Shown: positions 11,275 to 23,920 of the stretch, piece after piece
How positions within the stretch are numbered: the stretch's first letter is position 1
Layout of the letters: each line of letters starts with the position of its first letter
Assembly: GCA_000697055.1 (NCBI GenBank)
Contig: JNDT01002236.1
Location: 372,001 to 436,000, forward strand
Source of the DNA: Saksenaea vasiformis B4078
Lineage: Eukaryota; Mucoromycota; Mucoromycetes; Mucorales; Saksenaeaceae
Direction of reading: 5' to 3'
DNA: 64,000 nt
Notes under the pieces: generated by a model
Told to the model about the DNA's origin: nothing
Database searches by the model: none
The model's input: the letters and a program-made list of their open reading frames with translations, nothing else
Program-made: the position numbers and the translations under genes

Positions 11275-13691
11275 ATGACACGTTCCAAACAAAAACGCAT
11301 CAACCTATTGTACGACTGTGTATTATGGATATTCAATATTATGCTCGATATTTTTTTCCGTGAGATCAGGCCAAGAGGATCTCACAAGATACCAATGGAC
11401 GGACCTGTCATTTTCGTTGCAGCGCCTCATGCCAATCAAGTAAATCCCCAATCAACATTCGAGCATGTCGCTAAACTTAATTCTAGTTTGTAGACCCACT
11501 CATTCTCATGCGTGAATGCCATCGCAGAGTATCATTTCTTATCGCTGAGAAATCCATGCACCAACCAGCGATAGGATTTCTGGCTCGACTGATACATGCA
11601 AGTAAGAAATAGCTACTTTATAAATTTCGCTTGTCTTTAACTGTTTTTGGAAACACAAAAAACCAGTTCCGGTTATCCGTCCTCAAGATATTGCGGATTC
11701 TGGCGCAGGAAGGATACAACTTCTGAACCCAAAAACCGATCCTTGTAGGATAACAGGATCTGACACACGATTCTTGTCGCAGTTGAGACCGAAAGATGCC
11801 ATTTTTTTGCCACGTAATGCTGGTAAACTCGAAGTGACTAAAGTTATTTCCGACACCGAACTGGAAATTAAGTCTGGTGTCCGGGAAAAACTGGCGTTGA
11901 AGGTTCTCACTAACCCAGAGGGTACGGCTTACAAATGTGTACCGCATGTTGAGCAAGATTCGGTATATGAACGGGTGTATGATGAACTGAACAATGGTGA
12001 ATGCATTACGATTTTCCCCGAAGGTGGAAGTCACGATCGTGCGGAGATGCTACCTTTAAAAGGTAAGAATTAAAGTTCGGACGATCAATGTTTGTCATGC
12101 CGATGAGTTTGTCGTCTAACTTCATCCCCACATCTAGCTGGTGTGACCATCATGGCTTTAGGTGCTATGGCCAAATACCCTGGATTAGATGTTAAAATTG
12201 TTCCTTGTGGTATGTGGTTAATGCACTATGTAGCGTCTCTATCCATGAACTAACAGTTTGCTTTAGGCCTCAATTATTTCCACGCTCATCGCTTTAGATC
12301 GCGCGCCGTAATTGAATTTGGCAACCCCGTCGTGGTTTCTCCAGAACTCGTGGAAAAATTCAAGAACGGAGGCCCAGAAAAACGGGAAGCCTGCACGCAA
12401 CTGCTAGATACCATATATTATGCACTGAAGAGCGTCACAGTGAATGCAACAAACGATCAAACATTAATGGTACGAGTAGAAAAAAGTATGCTGCTGTCGT
12501 GTAACGCATAGATCGTTAGGTGATCCAAGCTGCGCGCAGGTTATACAAGCCTGCAAACAGAAAACTGCACATTGCGCAAGTGGTGGATCTCAACAGGCGG
12601 TTTGTCATCGGGTACAATCTGTACAAGGACGATCCAAAAGTGATTGAACTCCAGCAAAAAGTGATGGCGTATAATCAGATATTAAAATACCATGGTCTTC
12701 GCGATCATCAAGTTCCAGAGACCGATCTTCGAGCATGGCGTACATTCTTTTTGCTCGTGTACAGATTTCTTATTCTGATCGTGTGGGGTTTGCTGGCATT
12801 TCCGGGGTAAATTGGAAGAAAAACAGGAGTTTTAACGCTAACGATGGTTAGGGCTATCATCAATCTCCCGATTTTGGTTATTGCCAAGGTCATTAGCACC
12901 AAGAAAGCGAAAGGTATTACACATCAATCGGAGTTGACGGTAGAACCTTGATTAACAAAAAGCGCAGAGGCTCTCGCCGGCTCCTCGGTCAAAATTGCGG
13001 GGCGTGATGTGCTGGCGACATGGAAACTTTTAGTGGGTCTGGTATTGCTGCCTACCCTTTATGGACTCTATAGTCTTGGTGTCCTACTGTTCTCGCTAAA
13101 CACAGAATGGAGTTGGACGAAAAAGCTTTTGCTTCCTCTGGCAACATGGAATTTGCTACCCTTTATTAGCTTTTGCAGTATGCGATTCGGAGAAAATGGT
13201 GTGGACGTATACAAGTAAGCACAATGTCAAGAAGTATTTCGTTATCGTTAACAGTAGGTAAACAAAGATCATTAAGACCATTGTACATGGCACTTGCCGA
13301 TCCCGATAGCACCGAAAATATGCGTCATACTCGAGAGAAATTGTCGCAAGATATCACTGAACTTATTAACGAATATGGTCCCAAAGTTTTTTCCGACTTT
13401 GACCCCAATAACGTTTTCCGAGCCAGAAACTTCTCTAATAAGGAATCCAGAGAGCTGGCGGAAGGTGGTTGGACTTTCTCTCAGATTGCTACCGAATTTT
13501 TGAACAACGCAGCAGCAGAATGGTTGGACGATCGGAATATCTTCAACTGGAGCAGACAGGAAGAGGCAGACTCGAACGATATGCTCTATTTCTTAGATAA
13601 GCATGGTGTAGTTGGAAGCACCTCTGCAAGCGAAGCAGAATGCTCGGATAGTCGTAAAACTGTTATTCAAGAACTTACATCGCAAACATAG
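11275..13691 (+). CDS. SCT1: Glycerol-3-phosphate / dihydroxyacetone-phosphate acyltransferase (Sct1/Gpt2 type)
   Basis: Nine exons: 11275-11439, 11487-11601, 11667-12062, 12138-12209, 12267-12469, 12520-12806, 12852-12913, 12968-13214, 13268-13691; 656 residues. It shows the PlsC acyltransferase blocks: block I without the usual D (VAAPHANQFVDPLIL), block II (IGFLARLIHAIPVIRPQD), block III with the glycerol-phosphate site (IFPEGGSHDRAEMLPLKAG) and block IV (IVPCGLNYFHAHRFRSRA). C-terminal membrane segments follow (TFFLLVYRFLILIVWGLLAFPG, then WKLLVGLVLLPTLYGLYSLGV). This is the fungal ER enzyme that makes lysophosphatidic acid, the first step of glycerolipid synthesis. The cytosolic tail after residue about 515 is hydrophilic and Ser/Glu-rich. 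Intron 6 (12807-12851) is short, with a CTAAC-type branch site. Confidence 0.93.
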
Positions 13692-15061
13692 ATTTAGTAT
13701 GTATAACTACTTGTTACATTTCGAAAGGGAATTTAATTTGTAATACTATCGTATCTATTACATTGTACGTTGTAATATTGCGCTTTGCGTGAAATGATTT
13801 GTACGCTGTTCCATTATTTATCTATTTTTTTCGTTCGATTTGAATGCTTGCCGACGAAATTCTGCAGCTGTCTTCCATCAAATGGCATTTATTCACGTCT
13901 TTATCAGAAAGTAATTAGGGAAACCGCTTCACTCGGGAACGATTTTTCATTACTGTTGGCCAGCGAAACGTCAAATTTTGATGCTCTCCTATTTTCAACA
14001 AGCGAGATATACAGAAGAGAGAATCTCATGGATATATACAACAAGGGATTAAGTGGATGTTGCTTATTGTAATGAATGCAATATCTTTAAACGTAGAAAC
14101 AGTAGCATTCTTTGTAATCCATATCGTTTTCATTTTGACATTCTCTTGACAGAAAACCTTGCTGTCTGTAGGTGAACGTAGCACAAAATCAGTCAACTAT
14201 GTTCTGCCAATCATCGTCCACCATCAGTCGCTGATAAATGCCCTTCGCTGTTGTAAGGCAGTCGATTTGATTCACTCTGACCAATCAGAATGTCTGTACG
14301 TTCGTGATCGAGATTCAGGATATTCCATCAATGACGCCATATGACCGCGATCATATACATATCTCCTCAGTTTCAAGTGACTGTAGATAGATAGACAGCA
14401 CTTACAGGATAGACCAGAAACATATGAATGTAACCATTGGTCATGCAACGGCAAATATGTTGATAAGATAGTTTGAAATTTTTTTCCTACTTAAAATCAA
14501 ATTGGTATGAAACCCGAATGGTCGCTATTCCATTCTGTCCTTCCAGTAGAATAGGAAAATAGGATAAAACAAGACACTGTCGGAAAATGACTTGATGTCC
14601 GCATCACTCGTGAAAGTAAAGTGATCGATACCTAGTGTTGTAGAATGTCTAGAGTTTCCTTTACTACATATCCTTTGGAGCTCTAAGGAAAAATGAAAGC
14701 AAGCGCTGGAAGTAAAGCACGAATCGGTAGTTGATTGACTTTGAATTGAATAGAGGTTATGCAACCACCGATAATACAAAAAGAAATAGAGGTTATGCCG
14801 CTCTCAGCTACTGTGTAATAGTGGCACTAATAGTCCTTGGAGACAAGTGGAAAACTTGTACAGGAAACGCAATTGTGCTGATGGTGCACAAGTATCACCT
14901 GTTGTTACCTGGCGGGGATGAATTTTCAGCGTCTCCACAGGCAGAATTCCTTCTGGCGATAGGTTTTAAGATGATCTCCTTTTGTGACTTGCATCGGATG
15001 GGCATTCATACTCATTAAGGATCGACCATTGGGTAAGTTCAGAGGCTTTTTTTTCCCTTTT
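13692..15061. other. Intergenic region between SCT1 and HOM3
   Basis: About 1.4 kb, no supported gene. 14745-14798 contains a near-direct repeat of AATAGAGGTTATGC separated by about 35 bp. The proximal 200 bp presumably carries the aspartokinase promoter. Confidence 0.4.
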
Positions 15062-16873
15062 ATGCACTCGACGGCAAAGCTTCGTAGTAATACGGACTCC
15101 CTTCCATGGGTGGTCCAGAAATATGGAGGGACCAGCGTTGGAAAGTTTCTGGACCAGATCGCGTCCACCATTGTTCCGTAAGTGCGATCAACCTCCGGCG
15201 CTTGAAATGGGGCAGCTGCGAAGAGAAGGCACAGTACTTTGGATCGAAAAAGCTAACGGTATGCTGGCCGAAGATCGTTTATGAATACACACAAGGTTGC
15301 TGTGGTGTGTTCAGCAAGAAGCGGCGAGTCAAAGAGTACAGGCACGACGAACAGGTAAAAAACGATATGAGTGGAGCAATTAAACGAATAGACTCTTAGA
15401 CTACTACGAGCCGCAGAAGAAGCATTAAAAGAAGGATCATCTGAATACTTGAATATTGTCAAGGATATTACAGAAGATCATCTAGAAGCCGCAAGAGCAC
15501 ATGTGAAAGACCCAACCATTTTGCAGGATCTCGAAGCGCAGCTGCAGAATGATTGTTTGAAACTCCGCTCTTTTTTACAAGCAGCTGAGGTTTGTCAAAC
15601 GATGACAAGGAGTGAACTCCGGCCTTACAATGAAGTGATTTTAGATCATCGATGAAATTTCACCAAGATCTAAGGATATCATTGTGAGCATTGGGGAGAA
15701 ATTATCTTGTGCGATCGTCGCGGCTGTACTGAAGGATAGGGTAAGTTGCAATGGAACGGTAGCCATGGGTAGTCGCCTCACTGAAGGATTTGGGCTAGGG
15801 TATCGACACTCAACTAGTAGTTTTAAATAATGTCATTGATCGAGAGTTTACTGTATTGGATCAAGAGTTCTATAACTACGTAGCTTCACGTTTTGGCACA
15901 ATTGTTCGGCAATGCAACCACAAAGTCCCTATTCTTACAGGTAGATACCCGTGTTCGATGCAGCGACAGTTAAACCTCTCGCGCAGGGTTCTTTGGAAAC
16001 GTCCCAGGAAGCTTGCTAGCTACTATGGGACGAGGATACACAGACTTATGTGCGGCATTGGTAGCCGTTGGTTTAGGCTCACAGGAACTTCAAATATGGA
16101 AGGAAGTTGACGGTATCTTTACAGCGGATCCGGGCAAAGTGAAGGGGGCGCGGCTTCTGTCGACTGTCACTCCGGAAGAGGCAGCCGAACTGACGTACTA
16201 CGGTTCCGAAGTCATTCATCCCTTTACAATGGAGCAAATTATCCGAGTTGGAATCCCTATTCGCATCAAAAACGTAAAAAATCCTGCTGGATCAGGTACC
16301 ATAATTTTTACCGCACCCAAGACGCACGCACTTTCTGCCCCACGGTATCCCACCGCTGTTACCGTCAAAGATAACGTCTGTGTGCTCAACATCCATTCCA
16401 ACCGCAAAAATGTTAGCCACGGATTCTTAGCAAAGATATTTAGTGTCTTGGATGATCACGGAATCGTAGTTGACTTGATTTCAACATCTGAAGTGCACGT
16501 ATCCATGGCATTAGGAGCAGACATGGTGGAAAGCAACCTAGAGCATGCACGAGTGGAATTAGAAACATTGGGAACGGTATGTTTATCTTTATGATCTTTT
16601 CCACATGTTTACATAAGCTATGCGCAGGTCGATGTTGTTCATAATATGGCCATTCTGTCCTTGGTCGGCAAATACATGAAGAATTCGATAGGTCTTGCGG
16701 GTAAAATGTTTACGACGCTTGCAAAAGCAAATATCAACATCGAGATTATCTCGCAAGAAGCATCGGAGATCAACATATCTTGCGTTGTGGAAGAAAATAG
16801 GGCATTGGATGCGCTAAAGGCTATCCATGAAGAACTTCTCCGTTTAGATCCGAGTATACAAGGCTTAAAATGA
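15062..16873 (+). CDS. HOM3: Aspartokinase
   Basis: Seven exons: 15062-15177, 15274-15354, 15400-15589, 15645-15740, 15799-15940, 15987-16576, 16628-16873; 486 residues, a little shorter than yeast Hom3 (527). The N-terminal kinase motif WVVQKYGGTSVGKF is followed by HKVAVVCSARSGESKSTGTTNR, IVSIGEKLSCAIVAAVL, GFFGNVPGSLLATMGRGYTD and EVDGIFTADPGKV, then two ACT regulatory domains (the first from about residue 330, the second encoded by the last exon: MAILSLVGKYMKNSIGLAGKM onward). It phosphorylates aspartate, the committed step toward threonine and methionine; fungal enzymes are feedback-inhibited by threonine through the ACT pair. The start at 15062 gives the short leader normal for fungal aspartokinases. 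Introns interrupt the kinase half densely and the C-terminal half hardly at all. Confidence 0.93.
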
Positions 16874-17279
16874 TATATTATTTACGATATGCCGCTGCCA
16901 CGAGGGAACAAAGGAAGGGGATCACATGTGTCCATAAGCGCTACGAATATATCGTATCGCTTGTTATAACTGTAAACGCTGATATACAACACAAACATGA
17001 AGAAGATATAGATGAAACGAAGTGCTAGCATCCTATCAATTTGATACTAAGATTACGTAAAAATTATGGCTAACTATCGGTGCTAAAGATGTAGCGGGAC
17101 TTGCGCCATCCTTACATAAGAAAGACTCGCTGACATGTGCTTTTATCGACGGGACAACCTTCGATCTGTCATTGTAGTACCTGCATCGAAACACATTTTG
17201 CAAATTCGCAATAGCGGACATAGTGAGCGCCGATCCCTTTTACGGATTGCGTTCCAGTGATTTGCAGATTCATTTGTAA
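16874..17279. other. HOM3 3' flank
   Basis: About 400 bp without a supported gene. It lies between the aspartokinase stop and a possible - strand gene remnant. Confidence 0.4.
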
Positions 17280-18000
17280 GACGTGTCCCTTTATCTTTCA
17301 CCAGGGAAGAAGTAGATTCATCTCAAAGGATGGTAAGCCTCGACTTGCGAAAGACAATCTGAGCCAACAATATAAACTAATTCGATCTCTGCTATTATGA
17401 AATAAGTCGCCATTGTAACGATGCAGACGAACAATGTGAAGGTCAATACCGGTGTAAATTTGATGGAGATATTTGATGTCTTTTCGATAGAGGTTGTCCC
17501 AGTAGTTTTTAAGACTTCGAGTCCATTTGCTAATGAAATAGGAAGAAGCAGTAAATTCCAAATGCCATTGCATGCGATGTATCGACAGGTAACAAATCTT
17601 ACCACGGCCGGTTTATCGGTCATATCGAGCAAGCTTCATTCCAACGCTCTTAGTGAAAAGTTTGTTTGTGCTTTGGCTCATGCATGTTATGAGCAAGGGT
17701 ACCAACAAACGAGTAGCCTAACTCATCCATATCATCAACTTCTTCAAGCGGAACACGAGCATGTTGAACATGGGTAGTTAGAGGCACATACGATGGGCGA
17801 TGCTTGCCGTGGAGTCTCCAAAATCACGGTTCCTTGTTTCAAGTAGTTCGCACGCCTAGTTGGCGTTTATGCATAATTTTGGATCTTTCGAAAACTCTTG
17901 AATGTCTGCGATGTCCAAAAACCTGATAGGGAAAATACGAAAGTAAATGTGGATGGTGCCGAGTCCTAAATCCTATAGGCGTATATGCCGTTCATGGAGA
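17280..18000 (-). pseudogene. Possible decayed or unresolved multi-exon gene, product unknown
   Basis: Reading leftward, three open patches look coding: 17935-17805 (FLDIADIQEFSKDPKL ... ELLETRNRDFGD, with one in-frame TAG), 17787-17652 (EVDDMDELGYSFVGTLAHN) and 17632-17318 (two hydrophobic stretches, NLLLLPISLANGL and FTPVLTFTLFVCIVTMATYFIIAEIE). Between the first and second, a GTATGT...CTAAC...AG string could be an intron, but I cannot join all three without a stop or a frame break. I do not recognise the product. It may be a pseudogene, or chance open frames. The + strand frame of 118 codons opposite it is taken to be antisense. Confidence 0.2.
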
Positions 18001-18520
18001 AAAAAAGAAGAAGAGAAGTACGATCACTGCAGTAGGTTAAACTCAAGCTACATTTCATGACCGCATGATGCATATACGTAATTACCAAGCAAACGGTAAG
18101 TTAGAACAAGAAGCGCACGGTTTGTTTAGGCAAAAGTATTTTTTGTGACATGCTGACAATTCTTTCGTGCGTAACGTTATCAAATGAAGATTCTACGGTT
18201 GGAATGATACATCACACTCCTGACGATAAAAAAAATCGACTAATGCTTTCAAAGATAAACGCATCCATCGTGAAAGTAGTAAATGTTCCGAGTAGCTATT
18301 TTCTTCTCCACTATCTCACACAAATGTTGCTGCGCAGTTTAACCGCTTTCGTATGAAAATTTCGGACTGACAGCTCTTCCATCCCCATTGTATAATCGGT
18401 GAAAAGGGTAACCAAAATAAAGAAAGGTGCATTGTTCAAACAATCAAAGGTTAAACGCTTTGATTAACTTCTTGTTCCGCAAAGACATAAAATCCTATTG
18501 CTACTTCATATACAAGAGAT
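18001..18520. other. Histone H3 3' flank
   Basis: No gene supported. Just 3' of the H3 stop the DNA is AT-rich. I do not see the animal-type histone 3' stem-loop, as expected for a fungal, polyadenylated histone mRNA. Confidence 0.4.
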
Positions 18521-20254
<1,734 letters not shown>

Positions 20255-20785
20255 AAAGACAACCCTAGTAAGGATGTCATTTTATATACATACAGGATTA
20301 CTCATGTTTTTACGTCTATTCTTTAGCCTGTTTGACCTCTGTCCCGAACCGTCTCGGCTGTGGTGTAGCCCTTGTTCAACATCAGGTAAGTAAATGTTGT
20401 CACGTGCAGCCTCACTCAACTTTCACGACAGAACCTCGCCAGACGTTGTATCGCTTCAAGTTCCCTGCACGGTGTCAAAACCCAAAGTGACGCAAGCATC
20501 ACTATAATCTCCACTGCCGCCGTTGGGAAGCTATGCCCCTCGGGGATAACTGAATTGGCACCGAAATATTTTCCATTTAGTAACCGTGAATGAATTTTTA
20601 TGCTGCTCGAATAAATTTTGCGCCCATCCGGGGACCAAGTTGATGTAAGTAGAGTATCGTTTTATCGCCAATTTATATTTGATAACCGCATATTTGATTC
20701 CTTCCTCAGCGCAAACCTGGCTCTTGATGGACGCAAAGTTTACGTAGAGTAGCGTAACAATCCATTCAATAAACGTTATACAGTA
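20255..20785 (+). repeat. Spliced-repeat family copy R1
   Basis: The first of five copies. It keeps intron 1 (donor after ACCCTA at about 20269, acceptor TTCTTTAG near 20325), the core GACCTCTGTCCCGAACCGTC (20336-20355), intron 2 (CAG|GTAAGTAAA ... GACAG), the block GCTTCAAGTTCCCTGCAC, and intron 3 (20645-20709, GTAAGTAGAG ... TTCCTCAG). It ends with CAATAAA at about 20768. Exons 2 and 3 of this copy can be read open for about 65 codons if spliced, but the frame differs from the other copies. Family membership is clear by eye; whether it is RNA gene, coding gene or mobile element is open. Confidence 0.7.
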
Positions 20786-22107
20786 CTACAGAAACTCTGG
20801 TCACAAGTCCGTCTCGACCATTTCTTGCCGCGCTATAGCTTGCCGATAAGATGACGCTTGCTTCATAGAAGCTTGCTCCGAGGAAAGGCTAAATATGAAA
20901 CCAATATTAAATTGGATAAGACATAAGTTTTTATTCGCATGAGCTTGACGTCAGTGGACACGAAATTTATTTACAACGACGTAGAAGGTCATTCATGTCT
21001 ATTAAAGGGGATGGCACATGGATATCATCTTATTCGCCCTAAAAGACACCGCCGCTCTCTGGCAGAACCTGCATATGTCCTGCAGCCATGGTAGAAATAA
21101 AAGAACTGATGTGGGAGTGACTAGGTTGTGATACATACCGCAGAAGACCGTGAACCGATGCAACGTCTGACTAGCACTATCATATAACACACAAAAAATC
21201 AAGCGAAATTGTTTGTACAGGTAATAGCCTTCTTTATTTACGTTTTCTTGAGAAGAGTTCCGATTTACAGCACAGAGTGGTTCGTGACAGAGGTCATGCT
21301 GGCGAAAGGACAGACAGCGTACATAAAATTCTCGCACGTAATAAATATATCCTTACCAGCGGCATTGGGCGGAAAGTTATACATAGCCAAAGAACAGAAA
21401 ATTGTGCTTTTGTTTAAATACCTGCTATCACCATAACGTACACACTTTGTCCCAAACTTCGTCATGTCTAGCATAGGTTCCAGTGTTGGATTAGTGTGAA
21501 AAGATCAATTCTCAATGCAGGACGGTTTAAAGAGGATAGAGAGACTTATATACGGATTCAGCAACCCATACCCGAAGTTTGCATGTTTTCTTCGTCCTTC
21601 CATGATCCTTGACTCAACGACTACTGTACCTTTTTCCTTTAGTTAAGCTTTCTTTTGACTCGATCTAGCGGCGGATCGATTTGGGATCACATTGCACTTG
21701 TGTTTGTGGTCTGTCCTGCTTTCAGTTCTGTCTCAAATTTTCTTTGCAGATCGAATAAGAGAAAATCACAAGCACTGCCATGTAACTCCTCGAAGTGTTG
21801 CTGCATATTTACGACATTGACCACGTGCTTGCTATTTGAAGAAGAAAATGTCTGCATTTTCTCCTAAATCTCTTCCAAACTTATTTTGCGGAAAATAAAA
21901 TCAACACGACGTAACATGTCAGGTTTAGTCACTCTGCACATCATTTTTATTGTATATATAAATATCCAATCATGCAAGAGTTGCATGATTATTTACAAAT
22001 CTTTAAAAGGAAGAATCATAAACTCTTAACAGCATATAACGTAAAAGAAATCTAGCGAGTGGGATATTACTCTTCATTGGTCCGGTTCGGTGTTTCCTTC
22101 AGAGCTA
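20786..22107. other. Gap between R1 and the multicopper oxidase gene
   Basis: No gene supported. At 20952-20985 a GTGGACACGAAATTTATTTAC string resembles the 3' arm of the spliced-repeat family and may be an old fragment. A perfect 10-bp inverted repeat sits at 21968-21990, and the oxidase 3' UTR falls at its right end. Confidence 0.4.
21968..21990. terminator. Perfect 10-bp hairpin 3' of the multicopper oxidase gene
   Basis: AATCATGCAA and TTGCATGATT flank a 3-nt GAG loop, a perfect stem. It lies about 118 bp past the oxidase stop codon, near a TATATATAAATA stretch. It could form in the 3' UTR of that mRNA, or be a binding palindrome; neither is proven. Confidence 0.35.
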
Positions 22108-23920
22108 TCAGTGCCGTTGTAAAACTTCGATCTTGTCGGGGGATACTTCTAGAACTGCAAGCATCCCTTGCATCATATGACCCGTGATATGACAATGAAA
22201 AGCCCATAATCCTGGGTTTTTCTATTGTTGCATGCATATTAGCGCGTATAATAAGAATAGATAGCATGAAACTTACCACGAACAGCCGTACTTTTGTCCA
22301 ACTGCACGCTCCACCAGCAGGAAGATCTTCCGGTACAGTGTTTACTCCATAAACAAATGTTACGTCCTTTGCTACAGGTGTAGGGTAGGTTCGGAGATAC
22401 TTGTCCTCTTCGTGAACGTATTCGCCCAGTCCGTTGGCAATTGCATAGTGAACCATACCATGGCTGTGCCATGGGTGGCCCGCACAAGGTCCGTCTACTA
22501 GCCTAGTTGTGTGGATTACCACATCGACAACTTCACCGTATTTCATTGGGTATGTCTGAAGCCTATCATCGTAACCATCTGAAAGTCCTTGTCGATTGAG
22601 CTCGATTGCAGTCGTGTTGAACCAAGGATGTTCATGGCGGGCCAACTGTTCAATTAGCGGGACTTCCCATACAGGGGGTTCATGACTATTGATATACCAA
22701 CGGGTCGTGTTCCCGGGTGACACCACTTCTTCAACAGGAGTAAGTATGATTGTACGGTCAGGTTCTCCCTCGAAATCGTGTCCATCATCATGAAGCGGCG
22801 ATAAATATGGAAATAGCCATTGAGAGAAGGTAGGAGGAACAGGAGGAAGAGTGGATACTGTGGCTGCTTTTGCTGTGTGTGCGAAGCTGTCAGAAATATC
22901 TGTTTTCCGTGATTCATCGTCGTGATCGTCTTGATGATGGCGCTTTTTGTTAACTTGATCGTCGTCATCGTCGTCATCGGTGACATAACGTAGAACAGCT
23001 CTCCCATTGCTTTCAGGGACGGAGATGTAGGCGGCAGTATTGATGTAATAACTTTCTGGCGGCTGATCCGTTGAAATCAGGACTGAAAAGCGTTGACCTG
23101 AGGCAACATCCAGGAAAGAAGTTTCGTAAGGTTCGACTAGAATACCATCTACTTCAATGATCGTCATTTTGTGGTTTGCAATGGTAAGACCGAGAGAAGC
23201 AAATGTTACTCCTCCAATGACACGTAAACGATAGACCTTTCCAGGTTCGACATCAATTGCGGATAGACCCTCGCAGCTATCATCTTGATTGGAAGGATCA
23301 TATACCGTACGGCCATTGATCAGATAGCTGTCTGCCGGCAATACACCTTGAAAGTCTGGTCCCATATAGTAATCCAGACGCTCGTACTCATCTTGATGCC
23401 ACCATTCACCTAGTACAATAGTGCGCTCGCCGTCATATTCATATTGCCTGTCTCGCAGCTTGTCCTTGCTTTCGTCAGGCCATGCATCCTCCGACTCATA
23501 CACAATGAATGGACCTTGAGCTGTCCCATCTTGCAAATCGACGTGCGCATGATAGAAATATGTCCCTGATTGACCAATAATCTTGAAGTGTTGGTGATAG
23601 ACTTCACCAGGAGGAATCGCCGCCTGTGTCACGTTCGGCATGCCATCAGCTTCGGTGGTTCCAATCTGGAAGATCCCATGATAATGCATTGTAGTGGGCA
23701 TGTCGGCATGGTTGTGTATAATTACATGAACGTCATCGCCCTTGGTGACATGGATAGGAGGACCTGGATACTGCCCATTGACGAGAAGAACTGGATAAGA
23801 TTGGTTGTAACAATCAGGATTTAGGTACTGTTCCGTGATATGAAGTTCAAATGTACGGAGTCTTGCCACCACACAGTGTATAAGTGACAGGAGTAGTACA
23901 CAATGAAGAAACTGCATCAT
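22108..23920 (-). CDS. Secreted multicopper oxidase (laccase/ferroxidase superfamily)
   Basis: Two exons, 23920-22277 and 22221-22108; 585 residues. A signal peptide (MMQFLHCVLLLSLIHCVVA) precedes three cupredoxin domains. Copper ligands are complete: HYHG (about residue 78), FYHAH (about 121), HPWHSHG (about 481) and HCHITGHMMQGM (557-568), with Met as the residue at the type-1 axial position. It oxidises a substrate (phenols or ferrous iron) while reducing O2 to water. No C-terminal TM helix, so unlike Fet3 it is predicted to be secreted and not coupled to an Ftr1 permease in the membrane. Between domains 2 and 3 is an unusual insertion with seven Asp in a row followed by His/Asp/Lys-rich sequence (about residues 315-345). 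Several Asn-X-Ser/Thr sites are present. Substrate class cannot be fixed from sequence. Confidence 0.92.

Noticed and set aside
17421..17777. 118-codon + strand open frame
   Set aside because: It lies antisense to more coding-like - strand patches, with no family resemblance or splice context.
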